A stretch of DNA of 64,000 nt from Halomonas alkalisoli (GCF_021412585.1 NZ_JAKCMI010000009.1:62001-126000); one strand, 5' to 3'. Numbered from the stretch's first letter, positions 41,875-51,127 are shown. The notes: generated by a model not told the origin, from the letters alone. Made by a program: numbers and translations.

Positions 41875-43242
41875 TCAGGTGTCATCCGGCGATGGTTCAC
41901 TCATTCTGACAATCTGGTATTTATCCATCAATCGATAGAAGGTCACACGGGATACACCGGTTTCACGCGCAGCGCGTGAAATATTCTGATGATTCCGCTT
42001 CAAGGCGCTGATGATAGTGCTGCGCTCAGCGGCATCACGTATTTCTTCCAATGTGAGCGGTTCTTCAATCCGTTTTCGGCTGGCCAGGCGCAGGTCTGAT
42101 CTATCGATGTAGTTCTTGCTTGACATCAGCATGGAGCGGCAGACTGTATTCATCAGTTCTCTGATATTACCCGGCCAGTCATACTCCAGCATTGATGACA
42201 AGGCATCCTGACTGAAGCCTACAAGGTTTTCATGCTTGTAATGCAGAAACTTCTCGAAAAAGAGTTGAGTCAGAAGCTCTATATCTTCTTTCCTTTCTCG
42301 CAAGGGAGGCAGATGCAACGCCAGAACGTTGAGCCTGAAGTACAGGTCTTGACGAAATTCTCCACTGGAAAGTCTGTCCTCCATGCAGGCATTCGATGCT
42401 GAAATTATTCTGACATCGGCTGTCGTTTCAGTGTGGCTGCCAAGGCGAAAGATCTTGTGGCTCTCAATGAAACGCAGAAAATTAGCTTGCAACGAATATG
42501 GTAAATCACTGATTTCATCGAGGAAAAGCGTTCCTCCCGATGCGGCTTCAATCTTCCCGGTGCGTCGTTGGTTGGCATCGGTGAAAGCCCCTTTCTCATG
42601 ACCGAACAGCTCGGATTGAATCAGGCTATCCGGAATGGCACCACAATTGACGGTGATGAACGGAAAGTGGGCACGAGAGGAAAATGCATGAATGGCCCTG
42701 GCTGCGAGCTCTTTTCCGGTACCGGATTCCCCGGTGATGAATACTGGCGCATTGACAGCTGCCAGCGTCCGGATCTGCTGCATTTTTTTCTGCATGCCGG
42801 GGTTGTTGCTTACCATCCGCCTGTCTCCAATCGGCAAGTAGGTCGCATGCTTTACCTTCAAGCTGATCGCGTGCATCTGGACAAGGTGTGTCAGTAGGCA
42901 GTCAAGGAGTTTCATCTCGGAGTCGAGAGTATAAGTACAATAGAAAAGTTGACTAATCGCTTGCCGATAATCCGGATCGAAAGTACCAATTTTATCAGTC
43001 AGTGCAATCCATTCGATTTCACAATCTAGTATCAGATTTTCAACCTCCAGGAGAGAGGTGGCGGTTTCGGCTTGCACACGGATCAGGCCGGCACTGAAGG
43101 CGCACCTGGCTAGCCCTCTTCTGGCTTCATCGTAGTCAGAAAAGAGAGAGATATTCCAACCAAGATTCGACAAAAATTCTGACAACGAGTCGCTTCGACC
43201 CGGGACGCGGTCGACCATGATCACCGAATAGGTCTTGGCCAT
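41875..43242 (-). CDS. Sigma-54-dependent activator with degenerate receiver-like domain and GAFTDA motif
   Basis: 455 residues. N-terminal domain (about 1-130) begins like a receiver (SVIMVDRVPGRSD) but has no phosphorylatable Asp pattern. The AAA+ domain has Walker A GESGTGKE (171-178), Walker B GGTLFLDEI, and GAFTDA (218-223) instead of the sigma-54-contacting GAFTGA. C-terminal Fis helix-turn-helix NISRAARETGVSRVTFYRLM. The layout recalls VpsR and FleQ, which sense c-di-GMP and control biofilm genes. The Gly-to-Asp change (codon 42577-42579) may weaken or alter sigma-54 remodelling. Confidence 0.88.
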   Translation of the reverse strand: MAKTYSVIMVDRVPGRSDSLSEFLSNLGWNISLFSDYDEARRGLARCAFSAGLIRVQAETATSLLEVENLILDCEIEWIALTDKIGTFDPDYRQAISQLFYCTYTLDSEMKLLDCLLTHLVQMHAISLKVKHATYLPIGDRRMVSNNPGMQKKMQQIRTLAAVNAPVFITGESGTGKELAARAIHAFSSRAHFPFITVNCGAIPDSLIQSELFGHEKGAFTDANQRRTGKIEAASGGTLFLDEISDLPYSLQANFLRFIESHKIFRLGSHTETTADVRIISASNACMEDRLSSGEFRQDLYFRLNVLALHLPPLRERKEDIELLTQLFFEKFLHYKHENLVGFSQDALSSMLEYDWPGNIRELMNTVCRSMLMSSKNYIDRSDLRLASRKRIEEPLTLEEIRDAAERSTIISALKRNHQNISRAARETGVSRVTFYRLMDKYQIVRMSEPSPDDT

Positions 43243-43309
43243 GATGGATGCTCAAAGTGATATGATGCGCCACTGCTCCTCTGGTCGTGGCGCCTGCGTT
43301 GACGTATGG

Positions 43310-43981
43310 TCAGTGCTTCACTTCTCTGCGAAAACTCGGCGGGACGCTGAAAAGGTTTCTCCTCGCCCAGTTCATGGCCTGTAACCTGTTATGCACCTTG
43401 ATTTTCCTGAAAATATTATAGAGGTGCGACTTTACCGTATGCTCACTGACGAACAGCTTTTCGGCTATTTCCGAATTGGTGGAGCCAGTACCAAGAAGCC
43501 CGATTATCTCCAGCTCACGCTGTGTCAGGCCACAGGCAGGCCGATAGGAGTTCATTTGCTGTCGGCGAAGCAGCAATATCATTCTTGACATGAGTGCGCG
43601 TGACATCCAAAGACTGCCGTCCTGCAACGCCTGCATGCCTTTGCAGATCAGCTCGATGCTGTCGTTGCGATAGAAGATGCCCTGGAGGTTGAGCGTCGAC
43701 AGCAGCTCGACGGCATGATCCTCACCCCGGACATTGAACGCAGCGAGACTGATCTCTTCATGCTCATCGGCTATGCCCTGCCAGCGCTGCATGCTGGCTT
43801 CGCTCAGATGGTCCAGGTCGAGAATGACCAGCATCGGCTGGTGTTCATCGATGTGTGGAGCCTCGCCTTCGCTGACCGCAACGATGTCATGCTCGAATTT
43901 TTGCTGGATGTATTCGATAAACAGCTTCGACTGCGGATTGATGTCGGTCACCAGCAGAACGTGACGATCCATGTTGTCCAT
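43310..43981 (-). CDS. CsgD-like LuxR-family transcriptional regulator
   Basis: 223 residues. Receiver-like N-terminus (about 1-130) and a LuxR helix-turn-helix (about 150-205). From memory it aligns with CsgD, the curli master regulator, over most of its length: LLVTDINPQSKLFIEYIQQ, GIFYRNDSIELICKGMQALQDG, and especially LTQRELEIIGLLGTGSTNSEIAEKLFVSEHTVKSHLYNIFRKIKVHNRLQAMNWA. An unusually strong ribosome-binding site (AAGGAGGAG) precedes the start. It lies between two sigma-54 activator genes on the same strand. A role in controlling the neighbouring secreted-protein operon is inferred. Confidence 0.85.
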   Translation of the reverse strand: MDNMDRHVLLVTDINPQSKLFIEYIQQKFEHDIVAVSEGEAPHIDEHQPMLVILDLDHLSEASMQRWQGIADEHEEISLAAFNVRGEDHAVELLSTLNLQGIFYRNDSIELICKGMQALQDGSLWMSRALMSRMILLLRRQQMNSYRPACGLTQRELEIIGLLGTGSTNSEIAEKLFVSEHTVKSHLYNIFRKIKVHNRLQAMNWARRNLFSVPPSFRREVKH

Positions 43982-44412
43982 GATGCGATCTCCTCCTTAA
44001 AAAAAGCTGTAGCGCTTCTTCATTGTAACATAACGTGAACGAATCCCCTTGTAGGATTCTCGGACATATTTTGTAGATGTGTTAATAACCAATTGCTATT
44101 TCTTGATCATTTTTTATGTTTTTCCGCCTGTTGTGAATTCCTTGCCACGCATTAGCATCGCTCATGCTTTCGCATGCCTATTTTTAATCCTGGTAATGAT
44201 TTTTCTCATAGTTCAGGTGTTGCTTCGGTTAAAACTATGGCTAAAAAGATTTCGTTACATGTCCTCAAGACGATACCCTTCCATAGGTGTTGCATTCGGT
44301 TTCCACTTGCCTGACGTCCTGATGATAAGCCCTTGGTAGCAACCCTTCCGTAGCACCCTCATCCCAGGTCATCCCCATCTGTCTAGCTAGCGAGGGGTTT
44401 CGTCCTCGCGGG
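43982..44412. other. AT-rich intergenic region between two regulator genes
   Basis: Lower in GC than its surroundings. It should contain the promoter for the CsgD-like gene (minus strand; a TATGTTACAAT-like -10 region occurs upstream of the AAGGAGG site) and the end of the second activator's transcript (weak GCGAGG / CCTCGC hairpin at about 44388-44407). No convincing gene was seen; the one open frame (44079-44339, plus) has a GTG start without a ribosome-binding site. Confidence 0.5.
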
Positions 44413-45792
44413 TCAGGCCGAGGGGAGCGCTGTCATGTCGTTTTCCCCTTTGCGCTCAAGGCCGTGCTTTTCCATCAGGCGATAGAGTGTCACCCGTGAA
44501 ACACCGAGTTCGTCGGCGGCTTTCTTGACCTTGTGCTTGTTGCGGCTGAGTGCGCCGATCAAGGCCGCCTTCTCGGCGCTGTTGCGAGCCTCTTCCAGGG
44601 TGATGGCATGGCGGTTGGCAATACGTCGCTCCAGCCCAAGGTCCGTCGGCTTGATCAGACGCCGCTCACACATGACCATCGCGCGACGCACTCGGTTGAT
44701 GAGTTCGCGGATATTACCCGGCCAGTGATACTGCTGCATGACCGCCAGCGCTTCCCGACTGAAGCCTCTGACCTTCATCGATTTTTCTGATTCGAACTTG
44801 GTGAAGAAGAACCTCGCCAGTATCTCGATATCGTCCTTCCGCTCCCTGAGAGGAGGAATTTCCACCTGCAACACATTGAGGCGATGATAGAGGTCTTCAC
44901 GAAAGCGTCCCTCCCGGACCGCTTTTTCCAGATCGACATGTGTCGCCGAGAGTACGCGAACATCGACACGAATCTCGTCCAGGGCTCCGATGCGTTGGAT
45001 GGTTCTCTCCTCAAGAAAGCGGAGCAGATTGACCTGAAGCTCCAGGGGGAGATCGCCGATTTCATCCAGGAAAAGCGTGCCGCCAGAGGCGGCTTCTATC
45101 TGACCGACTTTCTTCTGGCTGGCTCCAGTGAAGGCGCCTTTCTCGTGACCGAACAGTTCGGATTGGATCAAGTTGGCGGGCAGGGCGCCACAGTTGACAG
45201 CGACGAAGGGGGAGGGTGCCCGCTGTGAGTTTTCATGAATGGCGCGTGCTGCCAGCTCCTTGCCGGTTCCCGACTCTCCGCTGATGAAAACCGGGGCATC
45301 CACTGCTGCAACCCTCCGGATTGTCTCGAAGATCTTTCTCATGCCAGGAACGGTGCCTACCATCGCGAACTCTGTCTCTCTCGTCATCTTTCGTTCACTG
45401 CTGTCATCGTCCCTGAGCCGTTTCATGACCAATGCATGCTTGAGCAGACAATCAATTCCTTCGATGTCAATCGGTTCAGCCTGGTAAGCCATGAAGAGAC
45501 TGCTAAGCACCTGGCAGAGGGCGGAGTCTTCAAGTTCTTCTTCTCGAATCAAGGCTACCCACTCCATATCGGAGTTGACGATGACCCTTTTCAGCTCCGG
45601 CGTATCGGGTCTTTTTTGCGCGTGAAAGCAGGAAATGCCGACATCATGAGGTGCTTCCCCAACCAGGGAATTCGCCATCGCCAGGTCGTGGGCCAGGCTG
45701 AGGGCCCAGCCTCTATCTTCCATGGCCTCAACAAACTCTTGTTGGGTTCTTCCCAGGGAGCCCATTACCAAGACCTTTGCCGGTTTTTCCAT
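44413..45792 (-). CDS. Sigma-54-dependent activator, VpsR/FleQ-like, second copy
   Basis: 459 residues. The N-terminal domain (about 1-130) is of the same kind as in the neighbouring activator (compare SDMEWVALIREEE with CEIEWIALTDKIG, and GIDCLLKHALVMK with LLDCLLTHLVQMH) and also lacks a receiver aspartate. AAA+ domain: Walker A GESGTGKE (172-179), intact GAFTGA (219-224), Walker B GGTLFLDEIGDLP. C-terminal Fis helix-turn-helix KKAADELGVSRVTLYRLMEKHGL. The pair probably arose by duplication. This copy is the more likely activator of the sigma-54 promoter at 37664. Confidence 0.9.
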   Translation of the reverse strand: MEKPAKVLVMGSLGRTQQEFVEAMEDRGWALSLAHDLAMANSLVGEAPHDVGISCFHAQKRPDTPELKRVIVNSDMEWVALIREEELEDSALCQVLSSLFMAYQAEPIDIEGIDCLLKHALVMKRLRDDDSSERKMTRETEFAMVGTVPGMRKIFETIRRVAAVDAPVFISGESGTGKELAARAIHENSQRAPSPFVAVNCGALPANLIQSELFGHEKGAFTGASQKKVGQIEAASGGTLFLDEIGDLPLELQVNLLRFLEERTIQRIGALDEIRVDVRVLSATHVDLEKAVREGRFREDLYHRLNVLQVEIPPLRERKDDIEILARFFFTKFESEKSMKVRGFSREALAVMQQYHWPGNIRELINRVRRAMVMCERRLIKPTDLGLERRIANRHAITLEEARNSAEKAALIGALSRNKHKVKKAADELGVSRVTLYRLMEKHGLERKGENDMTALPSA

Positions 45793-46179
45793 TATTGCTT
45801 GTCCCTTGTGATGCTTTCCTTGTTGTCGCCTGGCTTCGGCAGATTGTCTGCTCGCTTATATTAAGCATGAGTTTTCTGATCCCATAATGCTTAGTTTTCT
45901 GAGTTCATGACATTAACCAATACTAGTTTGCCGGGTGGCTGAATATGAAAACCGTATGCCAAGGAGTATTAACTAGTTAATCCAAAACGACATAAGGCAA
46001 TTCGGCTCGCTGTACTACGAGCGTCTCGCACACCACCAGGGCCGCATATGACAGCATCGTAGTAATCTCTCGGCTTGTAAAGTTGGGTTACAATTTTCAA
46101 CCGTCCCCCGCCCTTGCACCCTGAAGATGCTCTTTATGTCATACTCTGCCTCATTGTCTTTGCTTTATGAGGTCGCCTT
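45793..46179. other. Divergent promoter region between activator gene and rdgB
   Basis: 387-base gap. It holds a 14-base perfect palindrome ATTAACTAGTTAAT (45968-45981) and, nearby, a related half-matching ATTAACCAATACTAGTT at about 45911-45927, both possibly sites for a regulator. No gene is seen. The rdgB promoter probably lies near 46106-46134 (TTGCAC ... TATGTCATACT). Confidence 0.45.
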
Positions 46180-46791
46180 GTGTCGGGTCAAGCAATAGTG
46201 GTTCTGGCCAGTGGAAATACTGGAAAAATCAAGGAGTTCGATCATCTATTGGGTGAGCTGGGGATGCACGTTCGGCCCCAGGCGGATTTCGGCGTGATCG
46301 ATGTCGAGGAGACCGGGCTGACATTCGTCGAGAATGCCCTGCTCAAGGCCCGTGAGGCGAGCCGTGTCAGTGGCTTGCCCGCCCTGGCGGATGATTCCGG
46401 CCTGGAGGTGGATCACCTCCAGGGTCAGCCTGGTATCTACTCCGCCCGTTACGCCGGCGAGCCGAAGAGCGATGCTCGCAATAATGACAAGCTGCTGGCT
46501 GCGCTGGCCGGGATACCGGCAGCGCGGCGTACGGCCCGCTACTGGTGCGTCCTGGCCTATCTGCGCCATGCCGAAGACCCGGTGCCCTTGATCGTGCAGC
46601 GTAGCTGGGAAGGTGAGATTCTGACGGCGCCTCGCGGCGACGGCGGCTTCGGCTACGATCCGCTGTTCTGGCTGCCGTCGCTAGGCCGGAGCGTCGCCGA
46701 GCTCAGTGCCGAAGAGAAGAACCGGCTCAGCCACCGGGGACGGGCGCTTCAGGCACTGGTGGCGGCACTGGATGAGACGGCGGCAGGCTGA
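46180..46791 (+). CDS. rdgB: XTP/dITP diphosphatase (RdgB/HAM1 family)
   Basis: 203-residue house-cleaning enzyme that hydrolyses dITP, dXTP and ITP. Motifs: VLASGNTGKIKEFDHLL at the start, ALADDSGLEVDHLQGQPGIYSARYAG in the centre, GFGYDPLFWLPSLG and LSAEEKNRLSHRG near the end. GTG start at 46180 with GAGGT upstream. The stop overlaps the hemW start (TGATG). Confidence 0.95.
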   Translation: MSGQAIVVLASGNTGKIKEFDHLLGELGMHVRPQADFGVIDVEETGLTFVENALLKAREASRVSGLPALADDSGLEVDHLQGQPGIYSARYAGEPKSDARNNDKLLAALAGIPAARRTARYWCVLAYLRHAEDPVPLIVQRSWEGEILTAPRGDGGFGYDPLFWLPSLGRSVAELSAEEKNRLSHRGRALQALVAALDETAAG

Positions 46792-47996
46792 TGACCACTC
46801 TTTCTCGGCGAGGAGACAGCCTGCCGCCGCTGTCGCTCTACGTTCATGTACCCTGGTGCGTGCGTAAATGCCCCTACTGCGATTTCAACTCGCATGGCGT
46901 GGGTCACGGCGCCGACTTGCCCGAGGCACATTACCTGGCGGCGTTGCGGCAGGACCTCGACGCCGACCTGCCCCTTGTCGGCGGCCGCGAGCTGACCAGT
47001 ATTTTCATCGGCGGAGGCACGCCGAGCCTGATGTCGGCCGACTTCTATGCGGCGCTGTTCGAGGTGCTGGCCACACGACTGTCCCTGGCCTCCGATATCG
47101 AAGTGACACTGGAAGCGAATCCGGGCACCCTGGAGCGTGGTCGATTCCAGGGCTATCGGACAGCGGGCATCAATCGGCTCTCCCTGGGCGTGCAGAGTTT
47201 CCAGGATGGCCAGTTGCAGGCGCTGGGCCGTATCCACAGCGGGGCCGATGCGATCACGGCAGTGGATGAGGCGCGTCATGCTGGCTTCGACAACATCAAC
47301 ATCGACCTGATGCATGGCTTGCCGGGGCAGACACCGGCGCTGGCGCTTGCCGATCTCGAACGTGCACTTTCACTCGCGCCGGAGCACCTCTCCTGGTATC
47401 AGCTCACGCTGGAACCCAATACCGAGTTCCATTCGCGCCCTCCTGTCCTGCCCGAGGAGGAGGTCCTGTGGGATATCCAGGATCGGGGGCACGAGCGGCT
47501 CGAGGCCGACGGATTGATGCGTTACGAGATATCGGCCTATGCTCGTCAGGGGCTCCGGTCGCGCCACAATCTCAACTATTGGCGCTTCGGTGACTATCTC
47601 GGGATCGGTGCCGGCGCGCACGGCAAGCTGAGTGCCGCCGGCACCCAGGACGGCCTGCATGTCGAACGGCGCTGGAAGGCGCGACAGCCTGAGGCCTATC
47701 TGCGTCGGTGCCAGGATCCTCGTGGTTTCATCGCTGGCCGCGCCGAGGTGGAGGAGGATGAGTTGCCGCTGGAGTTCGCCATGAATGCACTGCGCCTGGT
47801 AGAGGGTGTGTCGATGGCGGACTGGGAGGCGCATACTGGACGTCCGGCCGCCACCCTGGAGGCTCGCCTTCTGGCGGCGCGAAAAAAAGGACTTCTTGTG
47901 GAAGATGGCCAGCGACTGCAGGCATCGCCCCAAGGTCTATTATTCTTGAACGAGTTGCTGGTTATGATTGGCGAAGCCGATGCCGGCGCTGAATGA
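46791..47996 (+). CDS. hemW: Radical SAM haem chaperone HemW
   Basis: 401 residues, formerly mistaken for an oxygen-independent coproporphyrinogen oxidase. The [4Fe-4S] motif is WCVRKCPYCDFNSH (CxxxCxxC), followed by SIFIGGGTPSLM. The C-terminal HemW domain contains NLNYWRFGDYLGIGAGAHG. The single cysteine-rich N-terminus without the HemN-specific lead supports HemW. Translationally coupled to rdgB, an arrangement common in gammaproteobacteria. Confidence 0.93.
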   Translation: MTTLSRRGDSLPPLSLYVHVPWCVRKCPYCDFNSHGVGHGADLPEAHYLAALRQDLDADLPLVGGRELTSIFIGGGTPSLMSADFYAALFEVLATRLSLASDIEVTLEANPGTLERGRFQGYRTAGINRLSLGVQSFQDGQLQALGRIHSGADAITAVDEARHAGFDNINIDLMHGLPGQTPALALADLERALSLAPEHLSWYQLTLEPNTEFHSRPPVLPEEEVLWDIQDRGHERLEADGLMRYEISAYARQGLRSRHNLNYWRFGDYLGIGAGAHGKLSAAGTQDGLHVERRWKARQPEAYLRRCQDPRGFIAGRAEVEEDELPLEFAMNALRLVEGVSMADWEAHTGRPAATLEARLLAARKKGLLVEDGQRLQASPQGLLFLNELLVMIGEADAGAE

Positions 47997-48023
47997 ATCA
48001 CTCCCTGACCTCCGGAGATAGCC

Positions 48024-48704
48024 ATGTTCAAACCCCTTCGTCTCGCTGTGCCGCTTGCCGCCGCTGCCCTGCTGATCGGCTGTGCCACGACTGACCCCTA
48101 CGGCGGCCAGACCCAGCGCTCCAGTACCATGACCGGTGCCGGTGTGGGTGCAGCCGTCGGAGCCGCAGCCGGCGCCCTGTCGGGCAGCGGCAGCACCAGT
48201 CGGCGCGATCGTGCGTTGATCGGTGCCGCGGTGGGTGCCGCTGCCGGTGCCGGCGTCGGTGCCTATATGGATCGGCAGGAGCAGCAGCTGCGCGAGAGCA
48301 TGAGGGGCACCGGCGTCGACGTGGAGCGTCGCGGCGATGATATCGTGCTCAACATGCCAAGCAGCGTAACCTTCGGCTTCGACTCCAGCGATCTGACGCC
48401 GAGTGCTCGCAACGCCCTCAATGACGTTTCTTCGATCCTGACGCAATACACCGATACGCGGGTCAATATCGCCGGGCATACCGACAGCACCGGTGATGCC
48501 GGCTACAATCAGCGGCTTTCCGAGCGCAGGGCCGAGTCCGTCGGCAACTATCTGGCTCAGAACGGCGTAACACGCAATCGGCTCCATATGACCGGCTATG
48601 GCGCAAGCCAGCCGGTGGCGAGTAACGCAACCGAGGATGGCCGCGCCCAGAACCGGCGCGTCGAGATTACGCTCACTCCGATCGAGAGCCAGTTCCAGCA
48701 ATAG
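48024..48704 (+). CDS. OmpA-family lipoprotein (YiaD-like)
   Basis: 226 residues. Lipoprotein signal with lipobox LLIGC at Cys20, two glycine-zipper stretches (GVGAAVGAAAGAL and ALIGAAVGAAAGAGVGAYM), then an OmpA/MotB peptidoglycan-binding domain (NIAGHTDSTGDAGYNQRLSERRAESV). Anchored in the outer membrane and binding peptidoglycan. A hairpin terminator follows. Confidence 0.92.
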   Translation: MFKPLRLAVPLAAAALLIGCATTDPYGGQTQRSSTMTGAGVGAAVGAAAGALSGSGSTSRRDRALIGAAVGAAAGAGVGAYMDRQEQQLRESMRGTGVDVERRGDDIVLNMPSSVTFGFDSSDLTPSARNALNDVSSILTQYTDTRVNIAGHTDSTGDAGYNQRLSERRAESVGNYLAQNGVTRNRLHMTGYGASQPVASNATEDGRAQNRRVEITLTPIESQFQQ

Positions 48705-48730
48705 ACCGGCCATGCCTGTCGCTCGAACCG

Positions 48731-48759
48731 GGCCCGTCACTGACAGTGGCGGGCCTTTT
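48731..48759 (+). terminator. Terminator after the OmpA-family gene
   Basis: GGCCCGTCACT-GAC-AGTGGCGGGCC, with one G-T pair in the stem, followed by TTTT. Confidence 0.85.
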
Positions 48760-48880
48760 CGATAGTCTTTGCCAAGAATCGTCACTTGCCTGACAAGGCG
48801 CCGTGGCTGGTCGCTTTGCCAGTCTGGTGTGAAGCCCCCGCCGATTCGCTACCTCTTCGCCACCTCAAGGACCCGTGGCC

Positions 48881-49744
48881 ATGCTTTCCTATCAGCACGC
48901 CTACCATGCCGGTAATTTCGCCGACGTGCACAAGCACCTGACTCTCTTTGCCGTTACCGGCTTTCTGCTGCGCAAGGCGTCACCGATCACCTATATCGAT
49001 ACCCATGCGGGGCGCGGGCTCTACCCGCTATCCGCGGCGGAGAGCCAGAAGCTGCAGGAGCATCGCCAGGGGGCGGAGCGACTCTGGCAGGAGAGGCAGG
49101 CGCTGGCGGCGGAGCCCCTGCTCGGTGACTGGCTGTCACTGCTGGCCGAGGCTCAGTTGATCGCTGGCAACCAGGCGTCGCCAACGCTGGACTGCTACCC
49201 GGGCTCCCCCTGGTGGCTGTCCCGGCGGCTGCGCGCCGTGGATCGCTTGACGCTTTTCGAGCTGCATCCCGGGGAGCACGAACATCTGGCGGGTCAGTGT
49301 CTGCCAAGCAACGTGAAGCATATCCATGGCGATGGCCTGAAGGGCCTGCTGCAGCGATTGCCGGTGGCGACGCCGCGGCTGTGCGTATTGCTCGATCCCA
49401 GCTATGAGCGCAAGAGCGAGTACGCAGAGGTGGCCGAGACCGTGCTGTCGGCCATGCGCAAGGCGCGGCACGGCGTGGTGCTGGTGTGGTATCCGCTACT
49501 GCCCGCCGGTCGCCACAGCGAGCTGCTGGAAGGGCTGCGCAGCAGCGGCCTGCGCAAGATCTGGCGCAGCGAACTTGCCCTGCGCGAGCCAAGCAGCGAG
49601 GAGCGAGGCATGTATGGCAGCGGCATGCTGGTCATCAATCCTCCCTGGGGGCTGGAGGAGCAGCTGGTATCTGCCATGAAGCGGATCGAGCCGCTGCTGG
49701 GTTCCGATGCCCGGCATCGGGGCGAGTGGTGGGTAGCGGAGTAG
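48881..49744 (+). CDS. rlmJ: 23S rRNA (adenine-2030-N6)-methyltransferase RlmJ
   Basis: 287 residues. Start at the ATG at 48881 (MLSYQHAYHAGNFADVHKHL), as in E. coli (MLSYRHSFHAGNHADVLKH), rather than the GTG two codons before; AAGGA is nine bases upstream. The SAM motif is YIDTHAGRGLYPL and the catalytic DPSYE lies in VLLDPSYERKSEY. Convergent with mnmE, only 12 bases apart. Confidence 0.93.
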   Translation: MLSYQHAYHAGNFADVHKHLTLFAVTGFLLRKASPITYIDTHAGRGLYPLSAAESQKLQEHRQGAERLWQERQALAAEPLLGDWLSLLAEAQLIAGNQASPTLDCYPGSPWWLSRRLRAVDRLTLFELHPGEHEHLAGQCLPSNVKHIHGDGLKGLLQRLPVATPRLCVLLDPSYERKSEYAEVAETVLSAMRKARHGVVLVWYPLLPAGRHSELLEGLRSSGLRKIWRSELALREPSSEERGMYGSGMLVINPPWGLEEQLVSAMKRIEPLLGSDARHRGEWWVAE

Positions 49745-49756
49745 GGCGGCAGCGAC

Positions 49757-51127
49757 CTACTTGCCGATACAGAAGCTGCCGAATATCTCGCCCAGCAGAT
49801 CGTCGGCACTGAACTCGCCGGTGATCTCGCCCAGCGCCTGCTGGGCGTCGCGCAGGTCCTCGGCGAGCAGTTCCCCGGCACCGTAGCCGCTGAGCTGCTC
49901 CTCGCCGTTGGTGAGGGCTCGCTTCGCCCTGTCGAGCGCATCGAGGTGGCGCCGTCGAGCGGAGAAGCGCCCCTCCGTGGTGGCGGCATACCCCATCACC
50001 TCCTTCAGGTGTGACTTCAGGTTATCCACACCCTCTCCGGTCTTGGCCGAGAGTCGAATGACCGGCGTGGCTGTGGATAACTCGACTCCGACCGTCTCGT
50101 GGCTGGTATCGATCTTGTTGCGGATCAGGGTCAGCCGGCCGGGGTCGCTGAGTCGCTCGACGAATTCGGGCCAGATCGCCATGGGGTCGGTGGCATTGGT
50201 CGTGGTGGCATCCACCAGCAGCAGTACCCGGTCGGCCTTCTCGATCTCGCTCCAGGCACGCGCCACGCCGATGCGCTCCACGGCGTCCGGGGTGTCGCGC
50301 AGGCCGGCCGTATCGATCACATGCAAGGGCATGCCATCGATATGGATGTGTTCGCGCAGCACGTCCCGGGTGGTGCCCTCGATTTCGGTGACGATGGCCG
50401 TCTCCTGCTCGGTCAGGGCATTGAGCAGGCTCGACTTGCCGGCGTTGGGGCGCCCCGCGATCACCACGTTCATGCCTTCGCGCATCAGCGCACCCTGAGC
50501 GGCGGCGGCGCGCACCGCCGCCAGTTCCGCTTTCACCGCCGCCAGCATCTCGGCCACTCTGCCGTCGGCGAGGAAGTCGATCTCCTCCTCGGGGAAGTCG
50601 ATGGCCGCCTCCACGTAGATGCGCAGTTCGATCAGGCGTTCGACCAGCGCCGAGACCCGGCGCGAGAATTCACCCTGAAGCGAGCGCAGGGCATTCTCGG
50701 CGGCAGACCGGGAGCTCGCTTCGATCAGGTCGGCGATGGCCTCGGCCTGTGCCAGGTCGAGCTTGTCGTTGAGAAAGGCGCGTTCGGAGAACTCCCCCGG
50801 TCGTGCCAGGCGTGCGCCCAGCTGCACACAGCGCTCCAGCAGCAGATCCATGATCACCGGCCCGCCGTGTCCCTGCAGCTCCAGCACGTCCTCGCCGGTA
50901 AAGGAGTGTGGCGCCTGGAAGTAGAGCCCGATGCCTTCGTCGATCACCCGCACGTCGCCCTGGAAGGGTGCGTAGTGGGCATGGCGGGGCGGGGGGCAGT
51001 GACCCAGCACCCCCTCGGCGATGGTGCGACAGCCGGGGCCGGACACACGAATGATGCCTACGCCGCCACGTCCCGGTGGGGTGGCCAGGGCGGCGATGGT
51101 GTCCGGAGTATAGAGGCGATCTGCCAT
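49757..51127 (-). CDS. mnmE: tRNA modification GTPase MnmE (TrmE)
   Basis: 456 residues. N-terminal folate-binding domain ([22 protein letters not shown]), G domain with [14 protein letters not shown], and the C-terminal FCIGK whose Cys is catalytically important. Partner of MnmG. Start at 51125-51127 with GAGGAG upstream; the open extension further up has no homology. The G-domain sequence contains two perfect DnaA 9-mers in opposite orientation. Confidence 0.97.
   Translation of the reverse strand: MADRLYTPDTIAALATPPGRGGVGIIRVSGPGCRTIAEGVLGHCPPPRHAHYAPFQGDVRVIDEGIGLYFQAPHSFTGEDVLELQGHGGPVIMDLLLERCVQLGARLARPGEFSERAFLNDKLDLAQAEAIADLIEASSRSAAENALRSLQGEFSRRVSALVERLIELRIYVEAAIDFPEEEIDFLADGRVAEMLAAVKAELAAVRAAAAQGALMREGMNVVIAGRPNAGKSSLLNALTEQETAIVTEIEGTTRDVLREHIHIDGMPLHVIDTAGLRDTPDAVERIGVARAWSEIEKADRVLLLVDATTTNATDPMAIWPEFVERLSDPGRLTLIRNKIDTSHETVGVELSTATPVIRLSAKTGEGVDNLKSHLKEVMGYAATTEGRFSARRRHLDALDRAKRALTNGEEQLSGYGAGELLAEDLRDAQQALGEITGEFSADDLLGEIFGSFCIGK
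50022..50080. other. Two perfect, oppositely oriented DnaA boxes inside mnmE
   Basis: TTATCCACA at 50022-50030 and TGTGGATAA at 50072-50080, 50 bases apart, in coding sequence about 4 kb from dnaA. Confidence 0.5.

Noticed and set aside
44079..44339. 86-residue hydrophobic open frame in the AT-rich gap
   Set aside because: GTG start with no ribosome-binding site; hydrophobicity follows from AT-rich DNA.
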